A DNA stretch of 58,391 bases from CAYRMV01 sp964425255 (GCA_964425255.1 CAYRMV010000006.1:1-58391), one strand, 5' to 3'; positions 18,156 to 26,730 are shown, numbered from the stretch's first letter. The notes: generated by a model not told the origin, from the letters alone. Program-made: numbers and translations.

Positions 18156-19034
18156 ATGCTGGTAAAGAAAGTCTGTATGTGTTTCAGTTTGATGGTTGTT
18201 TTTCTCGGACAAACGCAAACCACAGATTCCTTGCAACCAAAACGATTTTATCCCTTGACAATTGGAACGACAGTTGCTTGGGCAGGCGGAATTGCTTCTT
18301 TGTATCACGTGTGGTATTCGGACTACGAAAAAACAAGTTGGCATTCCTTTGATGATTCGCGCGAATGGATGCAAATGGACAAGTGGGGTCACGTTTGGAC
18401 AACCTACCATTTGAGCAAAGGATTTTCATCCGCCTATCGATGGTCGGGATTGGAACGAAATAAAGCCGCTTGGTTTGGTGCAGGAATCGGTTGGGGATTT
18501 CAGTTTTCCTTAGAATGTTTGGATGCGCAAAGTGCTGCTTGGGGTTTTTCTTGGAGCGATATAGGCGCGAATACACTGGGATCTGCTTTGTATCTTTCAC
18601 AAGAATTGGCGTGGCAAAAACAAGTCGTTCAAATTAAGTTCTCGTATGTTCCTTCTCCGTATGCATCGATTCGACCTGAAACATTGGGGAGTACTTTTGC
18701 TGAACGTTTGCTCAAAGATTACAACGGTCAACGCTATTGGCTTTCAGTTTCACCTCACGATTTAGGTTGGCGCCAATTTCCTTCATGGGGAGCAATTGCT
18801 TTCGGAGCAGGAACAGACGCCAAATTGCACGGAACAAACGATGAATATACAGATCCTTCAACTGGGATTACTTATCATGCACAGCGTGAATGGCTTTTAT
18901 CCTTGGATATACACGTAGAAAAACTACCCATTCGGCGATCGTGGATCAAAAAATTGGTGAGTCCTTTTCAAGTAATCAAAGTACCTTTTCCTGCACTGAT
19001 GCTTCGTGGCGAAAAATGGATGTTAGGATTTTGA
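18156..19034 (+). CDS. DUF2279-type envelope protein
   Basis: A 292-residue protein with an N-terminal signal or anchor (MLVKKVCMCFSLMVVFLGQ). The MDKWGHVWTTYHLSKGF segment (about 73-89) and the following GxGxGWGFQFSLECLD helix fit DUF2279, a family of predicted periplasmic or membrane proteins in Bacteroidota. The function is not known. The gene follows the YceI fusion with a 45-base gap and could share its transcript. A 40-bp palindrome lies 5 bases beyond its stop codon. Confidence 0.7.
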   Translation: MLVKKVCMCFSLMVVFLGQTQTTDSLQPKRFYPLTIGTTVAWAGGIASLYHVWYSDYEKTSWHSFDDSREWMQMDKWGHVWTTYHLSKGFSSAYRWSGLERNKAAWFGAGIGWGFQFSLECLDAQSAAWGFSWSDIGANTLGSALYLSQELAWQKQVVQIKFSYVPSPYASIRPETLGSTFAERLLKDYNGQRYWLSVSPHDLGWRQFPSWGAIAFGAGTDAKLHGTNDEYTDPSTGITYHAQREWLLSLDIHVEKLPIRRSWIKKLVSPFQVIKVPFPALMLRGEKWMLGF

Positions 19035-19038
19035 TGAT

Positions 19039-19078
19039 ATTTTTGTTGGTGTGCGATTAATCGCACACCAACAAAAAT
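19039..19078. repeat. perfect 40-bp palindrome
   Basis: Two 20-base arms with no spacer; the arm begins ATTTTTGTTGGTGTGCGATT. RNA from either strand would fold into a 16-18-bp hairpin around a TTAA centre. The T-rich part is on the 5' arm and the 3' flank is AAAAAT, the opposite of a standard intrinsic terminator. It lies 5 bases after the DUF2279 stop codon. The interval 19079-19338 holds only a weak candidate transcript and the fabF terminator. Confidence 0.9.
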
Positions 19079-19148
19079 GGAAATTGAACAAGATTAAATC
19101 GTGAAAACGGAGGGGTTTGCAATCGAACGATGTTAATATTCTAGCTTA

Positions 19149-19156
19149 TATTTTTG
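19149..19156 (+). promoter_or_regulatory. candidate -7 box of a short transcript
   Basis: TATTTTTG matches TAnnTTTG. Downstream up to the hairpin at 19291 there is only a 22-codon frame (ATG 19224 to TAA 19290-19292) encoding a hydrophobic, signal-peptide-like peptide (MKAFYSLFLLVLGLHQHSF). This may be a small RNA, a mini-gene or the remnant of an exported protein gene. Confidence 0.3.
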
Positions 19157-19290
19157 TCGTGACTTGGGTTATCCAAATGTATCATTGGTATCGTGCATGG
19201 AAGTTTAATGTCAACGAAAAAGTATGAAAGCATTTTACAGTTTATTTTTATTGGTTTTAGGGTTACACCAACATTCTTTCATCGGAAAAT

Positions 19291-19331
19291 AATCGGAGAG
19301 AAAAGTGATTCGTTGTCTTTTCTCTCCGATT
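19291..19331. terminator. bidirectional terminator downstream of fabF
   Basis: AATCGGAGAGAAAAG (19291-19305) pairs perfectly with CTTTTCTCTCCGATT (19317-19331), a 15-bp stem over an 11-base loop. It lies just beyond the fabF stop on the minus strand and also ends any plus-strand transcript from 19.15 kb. Confidence 0.75.
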
Positions 19332-19338
19332 TAAGATT

Positions 19339-20583
19339 TTATTCTTCCCACCGTTTCATTACGATCGATGCAATGTGACCGCCAAAACCAAATGTATTGC
19401 TCATCGCATAGTCGATTTTTTTCGCTTTGGCTACACCGAGCGGGAAGTCGAATGCGTTTGCAAATTCGGGTTCAATTTCCGTTGTATTGATTGTTGGGGG
19501 AACACATTGGTCTTGCAGTGCTTTCACACACAAAATAGCTTCGATGGCTCCTGCTGCGCCCAACAAATGTCCTGTCATGGATTTTGTTCCTGAAATACTC
19601 AAAGTGGTACGCTCTCCAAACAAACGTTTTGCTGCAATAAGCTCGCTTGTATCGCCTTGTGGTGTTGAAGTTGCGTGCATGTTGATGTAATCGATTTGAT
19701 CGGGAGAAATTCCGGCTTCTTCCAAAGCTAACTGCATTCCCAAAACGGCGCCGTCTCCTGCTGGATGGGTTCCCGTTAAGTGATATGCATCCGCCGCCAT
19801 TCCACCACCTACGATTTCCGCTAAGATGGTTGCGCCTCGTTTAACGGCATGTTCATACGATTCAATGATCAAAGCGCCCGCGCCTTCGCCCATCACAAAT
19901 CCATCACGGCTTGGGTCAAAAGGTCTAGAAGCTGTTTCGGGAGAATCATTGCGCGATGAAAGCGCTTTCGCTGATGAAAATCCGCCCATGGCTGATTGTG
20001 TAATTGCTGCTTCCGAACCACCCGAAATAATCATGTCGGCTTTATTCCAACGGATGTAGTTAAACGCTTCAATCAAAGCAGTGTTTGATGTTGCACAGGC
20101 AGAAACGGGACAAAAATTAACGCCACGTAAACCATATTTGATTGAAATCACACCGGCTGCGATGTCTACCAAGATACGCGGAATGAAAAAGGGAGTAAAA
20201 CGCGGAGTTCCATCGCCCTCAGCAAATTCTAAAATTTGATCTTGAAACGATTGGATTCCACCATTTCCGGAACCCCAAATCACGCCGATGCGGTCTTTGT
20301 TTAATTCTTCGAAGTCGATATTTGCATCTTGAATCGCTTGTTCAACAGCTACAAGTGCATATTGGGTAAACGGATCGTATTTGCGAATTTCTTTGACATC
20401 AAAATGATTTTTAGCGTCAAAGTCTTTCAATTCGCAAGCAAATTTTGTTTTGAATAATGCGGTATCAAACTTGGTAATTGGACCAGCACCACTTTTTCCA
20501 GCTTGTGCATTTTCCCAAAAAGTGGGTATATCATTTCCTAGTGGAGTCAAAGCTCCCATTCCTGTTATTACTACTCTTCTCAT
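19339..20583 (-). CDS. fabF: beta-ketoacyl-ACP synthase II
   Basis: A 414-residue condensing enzyme of fatty-acid elongation that joins malonyl-ACP to acyl-ACP. The thiolase-fold active site is complete: Cys163 in VSACATSN, His303 in NMHATSTPQGD, Lys334 and His339 in SGTKSMTGHLLGA. The length equals FabF of other bacteria. The usual acpP neighbour is absent; a sufT gene lies 103 bases upstream on the same strand, so this copy may be the additional stand-alone FabF many Flavobacteriales carry. That last point is an inference. Confidence 0.93.
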   Translation of the reverse strand: MRRVVITGMGALTPLGNDIPTFWENAQAGKSGAGPITKFDTALFKTKFACELKDFDAKNHFDVKEIRKYDPFTQYALVAVEQAIQDANIDFEELNKDRIGVIWGSGNGGIQSFQDQILEFAEGDGTPRFTPFFIPRILVDIAAGVISIKYGLRGVNFCPVSACATSNTALIEAFNYIRWNKADMIISGGSEAAITQSAMGGFSSAKALSSRNDSPETASRPFDPSRDGFVMGEGAGALIIESYEHAVKRGATILAEIVGGGMAADAYHLTGTHPAGDGAVLGMQLALEEAGISPDQIDYINMHATSTPQGDTSELIAAKRLFGERTTLSISGTKSMTGHLLGAAGAIEAILCVKALQDQCVPPTINTTEIEPEFANAFDFPLGVAKAKKIDYAMSNTFGFGGHIASIVMKRWEE

Positions 20584-20686
20584 GTTGAAATTACAGATTT
20601 GCTAATTCGCAAATTGATTAAATGTCTGCGTCTCTACTTCGAGGTCTGCATACATAAATCTTAAATTTAAAATCTCCAGACTGAAA

Positions 20687-20989
20687 CTAAAGAAATCCAA
20701 GTTCCAGTTTGGCTTCTTCGCTCATCATGTCTTTGTCCCAAGGCGGATCGAAGACGATATTCACTTTGCAGGAAGCTACACCTTCAATTGCCGTCACTTT
20801 GTCTTCCACTTCTTTGGGCATGGTTTCAGCTACTGGGCAATTGGGTGAAGTCAAGGTCATGTCAATGAAAACTTCTTCTCCCTCAATTTGCACTTCGTAA
20901 ATCAATCCTAGTTCATAGATGTCAACCGGAATTTCGGGATCGTAAATCGATTTTAATACGGTGACAATTTTATTTTCTAATTCGTTCAT
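20687..20989 (-). CDS. sufT: SufT-like MIP18/DUF59 Fe-S assembly protein
   Basis: A 100-residue protein of the MIP18/PaaD-like family. It has the N-terminal YDPEIPVDIYELGLIY motif, the TSPNCPV loop with the conserved Cys, and FDPPWDKDMMSEEA near the C-terminus. SufT proteins help transfer or mature Fe-S clusters in SUF systems. The position 12 bases downstream of sufE and after sufS supports the call. sufBCD are not in the window. Confidence 0.88.
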   Translation of the reverse strand: MNELENKIVTVLKSIYDPEIPVDIYELGLIYEVQIEGEEVFIDMTLTSPNCPVAETMPKEVEDKVTAIEGVASCKVNIVFDPPWDKDMMSEEAKLELGFL

Positions 20990-21001
20990 AATTCCAATCT
21001 T

Positions 21002-21421
21002 TTAGTTCACCTTTACATGTTTCAACGACTCCAACTTGATTTTTTTCACCATACTCGCCAAACCGTTTGATCGGGTAGGGGAAAGGTGTTCATGCAAGCC
21101 AATGTCACGGATAAAAAAGAGGTCGGTTTTTACAATTTCTTCGGGTGTTTCGTTATCCAAAACGCGAATCAACAAACCGATGATTCCTTTGGTGATGATT
21201 GCGTCAGAATCTGCTGTGAAATGCATCTTAGTTCCGTCGTAAGAAGCGTCCAACCACACTTTCGATTGACAACCTTCAATGATGCGGTCTTGTGTTTTCT
21301 TATCTTCTTCGATAAAAGGTAAATCTTTTCCTAAGTCGATGATGTATTCGTACTTTTCCATCCAATCTTCGAAGATGGCAAATTCGTCAATGATCTCGTT
21401 TTGTTTGTCTGTGATATTCAT
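21002..21421 (-). CDS. sufE: SufE sulfur acceptor protein
   Basis: A 139-residue cytoplasmic protein that takes persulfide sulfur from SufS and passes it to the SufBCD scaffold. The acceptor Cys51 lies in the signature GCQSKVW. The frame stays open 47 codons upstream into sufS, but the ATG at 21421 gives the family's normal length and begins 8 bases after the sufS stop. Confidence 0.92.
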   Translation of the reverse strand: MNITDKQNEIIDEFAIFEDWMEKYEYIIDLGKDLPFIEEDKKTQDRIIEGCQSKVWLDASYDGTKMHFTADSDAIITKGIIGLLIRVLDNETPEEIVKTDLFFIRDIGLHEHLSPTRSNGLASMVKKIKLESLKHVKVN

Positions 21422-21429
21422 CTTGTTTG

Positions 21430-22665
21430 TTATTTGAGCATCGAAATACTTTTGTCTACCGCTGCAATAAACGAATCGATTTCTTCTTTCGTATTGTAAA
21501 ACGCAAACGAAGCGCGTACAGTTCCAGGAATAGAATAAAAATCCATCAAAGGTTGTGTACAATGATGTCCTGTGCGAACGGCAATTCCTTGTTTGTCGAG
21601 CAATGTTCCTAAATCGAAAGGGTGAATTCCATCGATCAAGAAAGAGACAACGCTTGTTTTCTTTTTCGCTTCCCCGTAAATGGTCATGTCTTCAAACGTC
21701 AAAAGTAGATCTTGGGCGTAATCGGCCAGCATGCGCTCGTGTTGTTCGATTTCTTCGATGTTGAATTGATCCAAATATTCCAAGGCTTTCCCTAAACAGA
21801 TTCCTCCAGCAATGTGTGGAGTTCCTGCTTCAAATTTGAATGGAAGTTCGTTGTAAGTTGTTTTTTCGAAAGTCACTTTAGCAATCATATCACCTCCTCC
21901 TTGGTAGGGCGGCATAGAATCAAGCAAAGCTTCTTTTCCGTACAAAACACCGATTCCGGTTGGTCCAAATACTTTGTGTCCAGAGAATACAAAGAAATCA
22001 CAATCCATTTCACGGACATCAATTCGTTTGTGTTGAATGCTTTGGGCACCATCGACCAAAATTTTTGCACCCACTGCATGTCCTTTTTGGATGATCTCCT
22101 TGATTGGATTGATCGTTCCAAGTGTATTAGAAATGTGCGTGATGGCAATCAATTTGGTTTTTTCGGTAAGCATTTGTTCAAACACATCTAGTTGTAATTC
22201 TCCTTTTTTGTTGATGGGAATCACACGCAACGTACATCCTTTTCGTTCGCACAACATTTGCCAAGGAACGATGTTGGAATGATGCTCCATAGCTGAAATC
22301 ATGATTTCATCACCTGGTTTTAGACGTTCACCAAACGAATTAGCTACAAGGTTGATTCCGTCCGTTGTTCCTTTTGTAAAGATGATTTCATCCGATGATT
22401 TTGCATTCAAATAAGCAGCGATGAATTTTCGGGAAGCCTCGTATTCGTTCGTCGCTTTTTGGCTCAAATGATGCACACCACGGTGGATGTTTGCATTGTC
22501 TTTGCTGTAATATTGATTGATCGCGTTCAGAACCGATTGGGGTTTTTGAGAAGTTGCTCCATTGTCAAAATAGATCAAATTTTTCCCATATACCAACTGA
22601 CGGAGTGCTGGAAAATCTTCTCGAATTTCGCGGACACTGAACTTGCGTTTGTTTGTTGCTTCCAT
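21430..22665 (-). CDS. sufS: SufS cysteine desulfurase
   Basis: A 411-residue PLP-dependent group II cysteine desulfurase that mobilises sulfur from cysteine for Fe-S cluster assembly. The PLP lysine is Lys231 in FSGHKVFGPTG; AMEHHSN (125-131) and DGAQS (205-209) also contact PLP. The catalytic Cys369 lies in RTGHHCTQP, where most homologues have RAGHHCAQP. It is the first gene of sufS-sufE-sufT. Its promoter -7 box is only about 10 bases from the start codon. Confidence 0.93.
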   Translation of the reverse strand: MEATNKRKFSVREIREDFPALRQLVYGKNLIYFDNGATSQKPQSVLNAINQYYSKDNANIHRGVHHLSQKATNEYEASRKFIAAYLNAKSSDEIIFTKGTTDGINLVANSFGERLKPGDEIMISAMEHHSNIVPWQMLCERKGCTLRVIPINKKGELQLDVFEQMLTEKTKLIAITHISNTLGTINPIKEIIQKGHAVGAKILVDGAQSIQHKRIDVREMDCDFFVFSGHKVFGPTGIGVLYGKEALLDSMPPYQGGGDMIAKVTFEKTTYNELPFKFEAGTPHIAGGICLGKALEYLDQFNIEEIEQHERMLADYAQDLLLTFEDMTIYGEAKKKTSVVSFLIDGIHPFDLGTLLDKQGIAVRTGHHCTQPLMDFYSIPGTVRASFAFYNTKEEIDSFIAAVDKSISMLK

Positions 22666-22674
22666 AATTGGTTA

Positions 22675-22682
22675 CAAAGATA
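22675..22682 (-). promoter_or_regulatory. -7 box of the sufSET operon
   Basis: The minus strand reads TATCTTTG here, an exact consensus match. The ATG at 22665 lies 10 bases downstream, so initiation at the usual distance would leave a leader of only a few bases. Confidence 0.5.
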
Positions 22683-22746
22683 ACCAATAACTTATTTATA
22701 ACCTTTCTAAACAGACGAAGATTTCATGAAAAAAGCTTGTTTTCAA

Positions 22747-23508
22747 TTACTGTTTGGCTTGAATCAATCCTTTTCGGGTGATTTTCCAAATTCGTTTGTT
22801 TTCTTGTTTTTCAATAATTTTCTCTTCTTCGCTTGTTAGAATGGTTGCATGGACAAATATTTTACCCATTTTTTGCCAAGTCGAATAGGTGTTTGCTTCG
22901 TAACCCATTGGTGCATCCATTCCAGCTTCTTCTTGAGCGACTAAATGTGTTTTCATTAATTTGCCATGATAATAAAGTGAAGCCAGAATATGGTTTCCTG
23001 CATACATTGGACAAGCTTCGTACGAGGAATAGTTTATTTTCCAAAGTAAAATTCCAATTGAATCGCCATAGTGCAAGCGACCAAGGGCATAACATTGGGC
23101 ATCTTTGGTCATTCCAATATCAAGCGACTGAACGTACTCTTCGTACTTCCGATCGTCTTTCATGGTTTGAATTTTGTAATAATCGTTGATGTAGTAGATT
23201 TGTTGTTTGCTTTCTTCGTCTTCGCCTAATTCAGCAGCTAGTTCTTGAACCAATGCTTTAGATAAAATGGAATGGGTATGATTTCGCGTACTATCTTCAA
23301 AAAACAAATGATCTAATTTAAAATCAGCATCTATGAGCGGAAATGCGCTTAAAAATTCATTCACTGATGATGAGTAAGTAATGCTGTCTTTGGATGACAT
23401 GCTTACATCGGTCATATTTTCTTGTTTGTTATTGCAAGACATAAAATTCCACGCAGTGAAAAGTAGCAGTATCAAAGAGCTTGTTTTTCCTTTTTTTATC
23501 AAAGACAT
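22747..23508 (-). CDS. lipoprotein of unknown function, 253 aa
   Basis: The signal peptide (hydrophobic stretch SSLILLLFTAWN) ends in FMSC, a lipobox, followed by an Asn/Lys/Gln-rich spacer typical of surface lipoproteins in this phylum. The mature region is mixed alpha/beta with two Cys and a C-terminal WKITRKGLIQAKQ. No family recognised. It is transcribed on the same strand as sufS and ends 82 bases before it, but is probably independent because sufS has its own -7 box. Confidence 0.7.
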   Translation of the reverse strand: MSLIKKGKTSSLILLLFTAWNFMSCNNKQENMTDVSMSSKDSITYSSSVNEFLSAFPLIDADFKLDHLFFEDSTRNHTHSILSKALVQELAAELGEDEESKQQIYYINDYYKIQTMKDDRKYEEYVQSLDIGMTKDAQCYALGRLHYGDSIGILLWKINYSSYEACPMYAGNHILASLYYHGKLMKTHLVAQEEAGMDAPMGYEANTYSTWQKMGKIFVHATILTSEEEKIIEKQENKRIWKITRKGLIQAKQ

Positions 23509-23885
23509 ATTGCTTGTTTGTTTTATTCAAGTGTAATCTTGAAGTTGATTTCCCGTATTTGGGGTGAAATTTACATTTTTTTTCACAATCTGACTCCGAT
23601 TCGATTAAGTTATCTTGTTGAAGGATGTTACTAAATCTGTTTGGTTTTGACGGATCGATTTTTGATTAAAATTTGTGTTTTTTTAATGAATTGATATATC
23701 AAAAAAAATACTACCTTTCGGCGGGTAAAATTGACCCTAAGTGGAGAAATTATACCCAATAAGTAAGAAAAGTAAATAGGTAGTTTTGTATTTAAAATGT
23801 TGATTGCCAATGAAATAAATTAAAAACCAGTAAACCAGATAAAGCATGGCACACCAATTGACAAGTGAAAGTCAAACAGGAAATT
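23509..23885. other. 377-base intergenic leader region
   Basis: AT-rich spacer between divergent genes. It holds an exact -7 box TAGTTTTG at 23781-23788 that would drive the Cys-rich gene with a leader of about 90 bases, and a 21-codon frame (ATG 23846 to TAG 23909-23911) that overlaps the start of the Cys-rich gene in another frame. A small GGGT/ACCC hairpin lies near 23724-23738. No RNA family recognised. Confidence 0.45.
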
Positions 23886-24137
23886 ATGAGCCAGTATTCG
23901 ATTTGTACTAGCTGTGAAAACGAAAAAGATTGTACCCTAGTTCTCTTGCAGACCCAAAAATGGGACTGTTCAGAATTTCAAGATTCCGCTTCATCGCAGC
24001 CAATGTTCGTTCAATACCAACAGACAAGTTCCCGTTTACCAGTTCCATTGTCGATATGTGAAACATGTAATTGGAAAAATGAGTGTCGACTCAGTTTGAA
24101 TCAGTCAAACAAAACGTATTGTGAACTTTATGAATAA
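23886..24137 (+). CDS. Cys-rich mini-protein with two identical-spacing Cys4 modules
   Basis: An 83-residue protein from ATG 23886. It contains two modules, each with Cys spaced C-x2-C-x5-C-x11-C: CTSCENEKDC...C at residues about 7-28 and CETCNWKNEC...C at about 58-79, each followed by an acidic/aromatic end (SEF, ELYE). Exact repetition of the spacing points to internal duplication and to two metal sites (Zn, or possibly Fe-S). The gene ends 29 bases before glutamate dehydrogenase on the same strand, so co-transcription is likely. The family is not known to me. Confidence 0.7.
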   Translation: MSQYSICTSCENEKDCTLVLLQTQKWDCSEFQDSASSQPMFVQYQQTSSRLPVPLSICETCNWKNECRLSLNQSNKTYCELYE

Positions 24138-24166
24138 TATTTCAAATTAAGATAACTAGAGAAAAA

Positions 24167-25429
24167 ATGAGCAAGCAAACAATGTACGAAAGCGTACAAG
24201 CGCAGTTCAATAAAGCAGCTGATGTGATGAATTTGAATCCAAACATCCGCAAAATATTATCTGCAACAAACAATGAAATTGTAGTACATTTTCCTGTGAA
24301 AATGGATGACGGATCGGTAGAAGTATTCACAGGTTACCGCGTACAGCACAACAACGCATTAGGCCCGTACAAAGGAGGTTTGCGTTATCACCCAACCGTA
24401 GATATCGATGCGGCAAAAGCATTGGCAATCTGGATGACATGGAAAACATCTTTGGCTGGTTTGCCTTATGGTGGTGGTAAAGGTGGAATCCAATTGGATC
24501 CAAAAAAATATTCTGCTTCTGAATTGGAGCGTATTACACGTCGTTTTACCTATGCTTTGGGTGAAAACATCGGTCCCGAATACGATATTCCTGCACCAGA
24601 TGTGAATACTAATGCTCAAATTATGGCTTGGATGGCTGACACGTATATGTCAACAAAAGAACCATCTGAGCGATCAAAATATTCACATGTTGTTACAGGT
24701 AAACCTGTTGGTTCAGGTGGTTTGGAAGGACGTGACCGTGCAACAGGATTTGGTGTTGTAACAACATTGAAAGCGTGGGCAAAATGGAAAAACATTTCTC
24801 TTGAAGGGAAACGCTACATCGTTCAAGGATATGGAAATGTTGGTCAATGGGCCGCAATTTTCATGAAAGAAAACGGTGCTATTTTGACTGCAGTTCAAGA
24901 TGCTTCTGGAACAATCTACAATGCAAATGGAATTGATCCACATGATTTGTTGGACTATGCATCTAAAAACGGTGGCGGAGTTGCTGGTTACCCAAATGCA
25001 GAGGTAATCGAAGCAAATACATTCTTTGGTTTAGATTGTGATGTGTGTATTCCAGCAGCTTTAGGAAGTCAAATCACCGCGGATAATGCAAGCGACATCA
25101 AAGCGATGGTGATTGCTGAAGGAGCAAACGGACCAACAACTCCAGAAGGAGAAGCAATCTTGTTGGAAAAAGGAATCGATATCATTCCAGATATTTTATG
25201 TAATTCGGGAGGTGTAATTGGTTCTTACTTCGAATGGTTGCAAAACCGTAACGGAGAAATTTGGCAAATGGAAGACGTAATCGAAAAATTAGACAAAAAA
25301 TTATCGATTTCTTTCAACCGCGTCATCGGTACAGCATCTGACTACAACACAGACCTTCGCACAGCTGCATACATTGAATCTATCAAGCGTATCGAATTAG
25401 CATATACGCAACGTGGGGTATTCCCATAA
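24167..25429 (+). CDS. gdhA: glutamate dehydrogenase (Glu/Leu/Phe/Val dehydrogenase family)
   Basis: A 420-residue enzyme that interconverts glutamate and 2-oxoglutarate plus ammonium. The substrate lysines Lys69 (GPYKGG) and Lys93 and the catalytic Lys105 in YGGGKGG are in place. The Rossmann motif GYGNVGQWA follows near residue 220, and an acidic residue after the second strand (VQDASG) favours NAD over NADP, an inference. The 420-residue hexameric type corresponds to RocG/GudB-like enzymes, so the symbol is provisional. It follows the Cys-rich gene and precedes the transhydrogenase genes. Confidence 0.92.
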   Translation: MSKQTMYESVQAQFNKAADVMNLNPNIRKILSATNNEIVVHFPVKMDDGSVEVFTGYRVQHNNALGPYKGGLRYHPTVDIDAAKALAIWMTWKTSLAGLPYGGGKGGIQLDPKKYSASELERITRRFTYALGENIGPEYDIPAPDVNTNAQIMAWMADTYMSTKEPSERSKYSHVVTGKPVGSGGLEGRDRATGFGVVTTLKAWAKWKNISLEGKRYIVQGYGNVGQWAAIFMKENGAILTAVQDASGTIYNANGIDPHDLLDYASKNGGGVAGYPNAEVIEANTFFGLDCDVCIPAALGSQITADNASDIKAMVIAEGANGPTTPEGEAILLEKGIDIIPDILCNSGGVIGSYFEWLQNRNGEIWQMEDVIEKLDKKLSISFNRVIGTASDYNTDLRTAAYIESIKRIELAYTQRGVFP

Positions 25430-25458
25430 ATAAATCACCCATTTTCTTAGAAAGTTGT

Positions 25459-25490
25459 TGCTCGTTGAAATACACGAGCAGCCCTTTCTT
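25459..25490 (+). terminator. possible terminator after glutamate dehydrogenase
   Basis: TGCTCGT (25459-25465) pairs with ACGAGCA (25474-25480) over an 8-base loop, followed by a pyrimidine-rich but not uniform tract (CCCTTTCTTT). The weak T tract means readthrough into the pnt genes is possible. Confidence 0.5.
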
Positions 25491-25563
25491 TGCCAAAAAA
25501 AATCAGGATAAAAAATAGTTTAAAAACCAGATTATCAGTTCAGTAATCGATTTATAACACAAA

Positions 25564-26688
25564 ATGAAGACAATCGGAGTATTAAAAGAGCAAAATGGTG
25601 ACCCACGGGTTGCACTCATTCCGCAAACAGTGAAAAAAATCATTAGTGAGTTGAAGTTTACGGTTTTTGTAGAAGAAAATGCCGGAGAAAAAGCGGGGTT
25701 TACAAATGAGGATTACCTGGAAGCAGGAGCCGATATTTTGACGAGAAATGATATTATAAAATTACTAGACATCTTTTTGTGTATCCATCCTTTCGTTCCC
25801 CCTTTTTCTTTCGACAGTTCGAAAATGATCGTTGGCGTTTTTAATCCGTTATTTTTCCCAAAGCGAATCGAAGCTTGGAAAGATCAACCGGTCGATTTGT
25901 TTAGTTTAGACATGGTACCTAGAACAACCAAAGCTCAAGCGATGGATGTTTTGTCTTCACAAGCTTCTTTGGCTGGCTACAAAGCGGTGATCAAAGGAGC
26001 AGATTTGTATAGTTCAGTTTTACCCATGTTTACAACCGCAGCCGGAACGGTTCGTCCAGCAAAAGTATTAGTACTCGGAGCAGGCGTCGCAGGTTTGCAA
26101 GCAATTGCAACAGCAAAACGCTTGGGGGCAATAGTTGAAGCTTTTGATGTTCGTAAAGTTGCTGGAGAAGAAGTACGAAGCCTTGGTGCAACATTCATTG
26201 AAGTGGAAGGTGCAATCGAAAGTCAACAAGCGGGAGGATATGCGCTGGAACAAACCGAAGAATACCTCGAAAAACAACGTCTTTTGATTGATAAACATGT
26301 TTCCGAAGCGTCGATTGTTATTTCAACTGCAAATATTCCAGGAAGAAAGGCGCCACGTTTAATTGAAAATGCCAGTGTTGAAAAAATGAAACCAGGTTCA
26401 GTTATTGTTGATTTAGCATCCGAACAAGGTGGAAATTGTGCATTGACAGTGGATAACGATATTATTCGCCACAAGGGAGTGACCATTATTGGAAATGCTC
26501 ACCTTTCTCGCGAAGTATCTTTTACTGCTTCTCAATTGCTATCAGCCAATTATTTCCATTTTCTCAAACATTGGAAACAAACCACTGAAAAGGGAATCCT
26601 TAACGATCCGATTTTGGAAGGTGCACAGATTTTACAACAAGGAGAAATTATCAACGAACGTTTTCAAGCATTTTGTTCAGTTGAATAG
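25564..26688 (+). CDS. pntAA: NAD(P) transhydrogenase alpha subunit, part 1
   Basis: A 374-residue NAD(H)-binding subunit (domain I) of proton-translocating transhydrogenase. It starts MKTIGVLKEQNGDPRVALIP, typical of the alanine dehydrogenase/PntA fold. The NAD motif VLGAGVAGLQAIATAKRLGA lies at about 161-180, and the loop RKVAGEEVRSLGA follows. It is the split form in which the alpha subunit is encoded by two genes; the membrane part is next, 42 bases downstream. Confidence 0.9.
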   Translation: MKTIGVLKEQNGDPRVALIPQTVKKIISELKFTVFVEENAGEKAGFTNEDYLEAGADILTRNDIIKLLDIFLCIHPFVPPFSFDSSKMIVGVFNPLFFPKRIEAWKDQPVDLFSLDMVPRTTKAQAMDVLSSQASLAGYKAVIKGADLYSSVLPMFTTAAGTVRPAKVLVLGAGVAGLQAIATAKRLGAIVEAFDVRKVAGEEVRSLGATFIEVEGAIESQQAGGYALEQTEEYLEKQRLLIDKHVSEASIVISTANIPGRKAPRLIENASVEKMKPGSVIVDLASEQGGNCALTVDNDIIRHKGVTIIGNAHLSREVSFTASQLLSANYFHFLKHWKQTTEKGILNDPILEGAQILQQGEIINERFQAFCSVE

Positions 26689-26730
26689 TTATATATAAGT
26701 AAATCAAATAGTTAATTTAATTTTTATTTC

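Noticed and set aside
23820..25530. Shared 11-mer TTAAAAACCAG upstream of the Cys-rich gene (23820-23830) and of pntAA (25520-25530)
   Set aside because: AT-rich 11-mer at different distances from the two start codons; likely to recur by chance in this genome.
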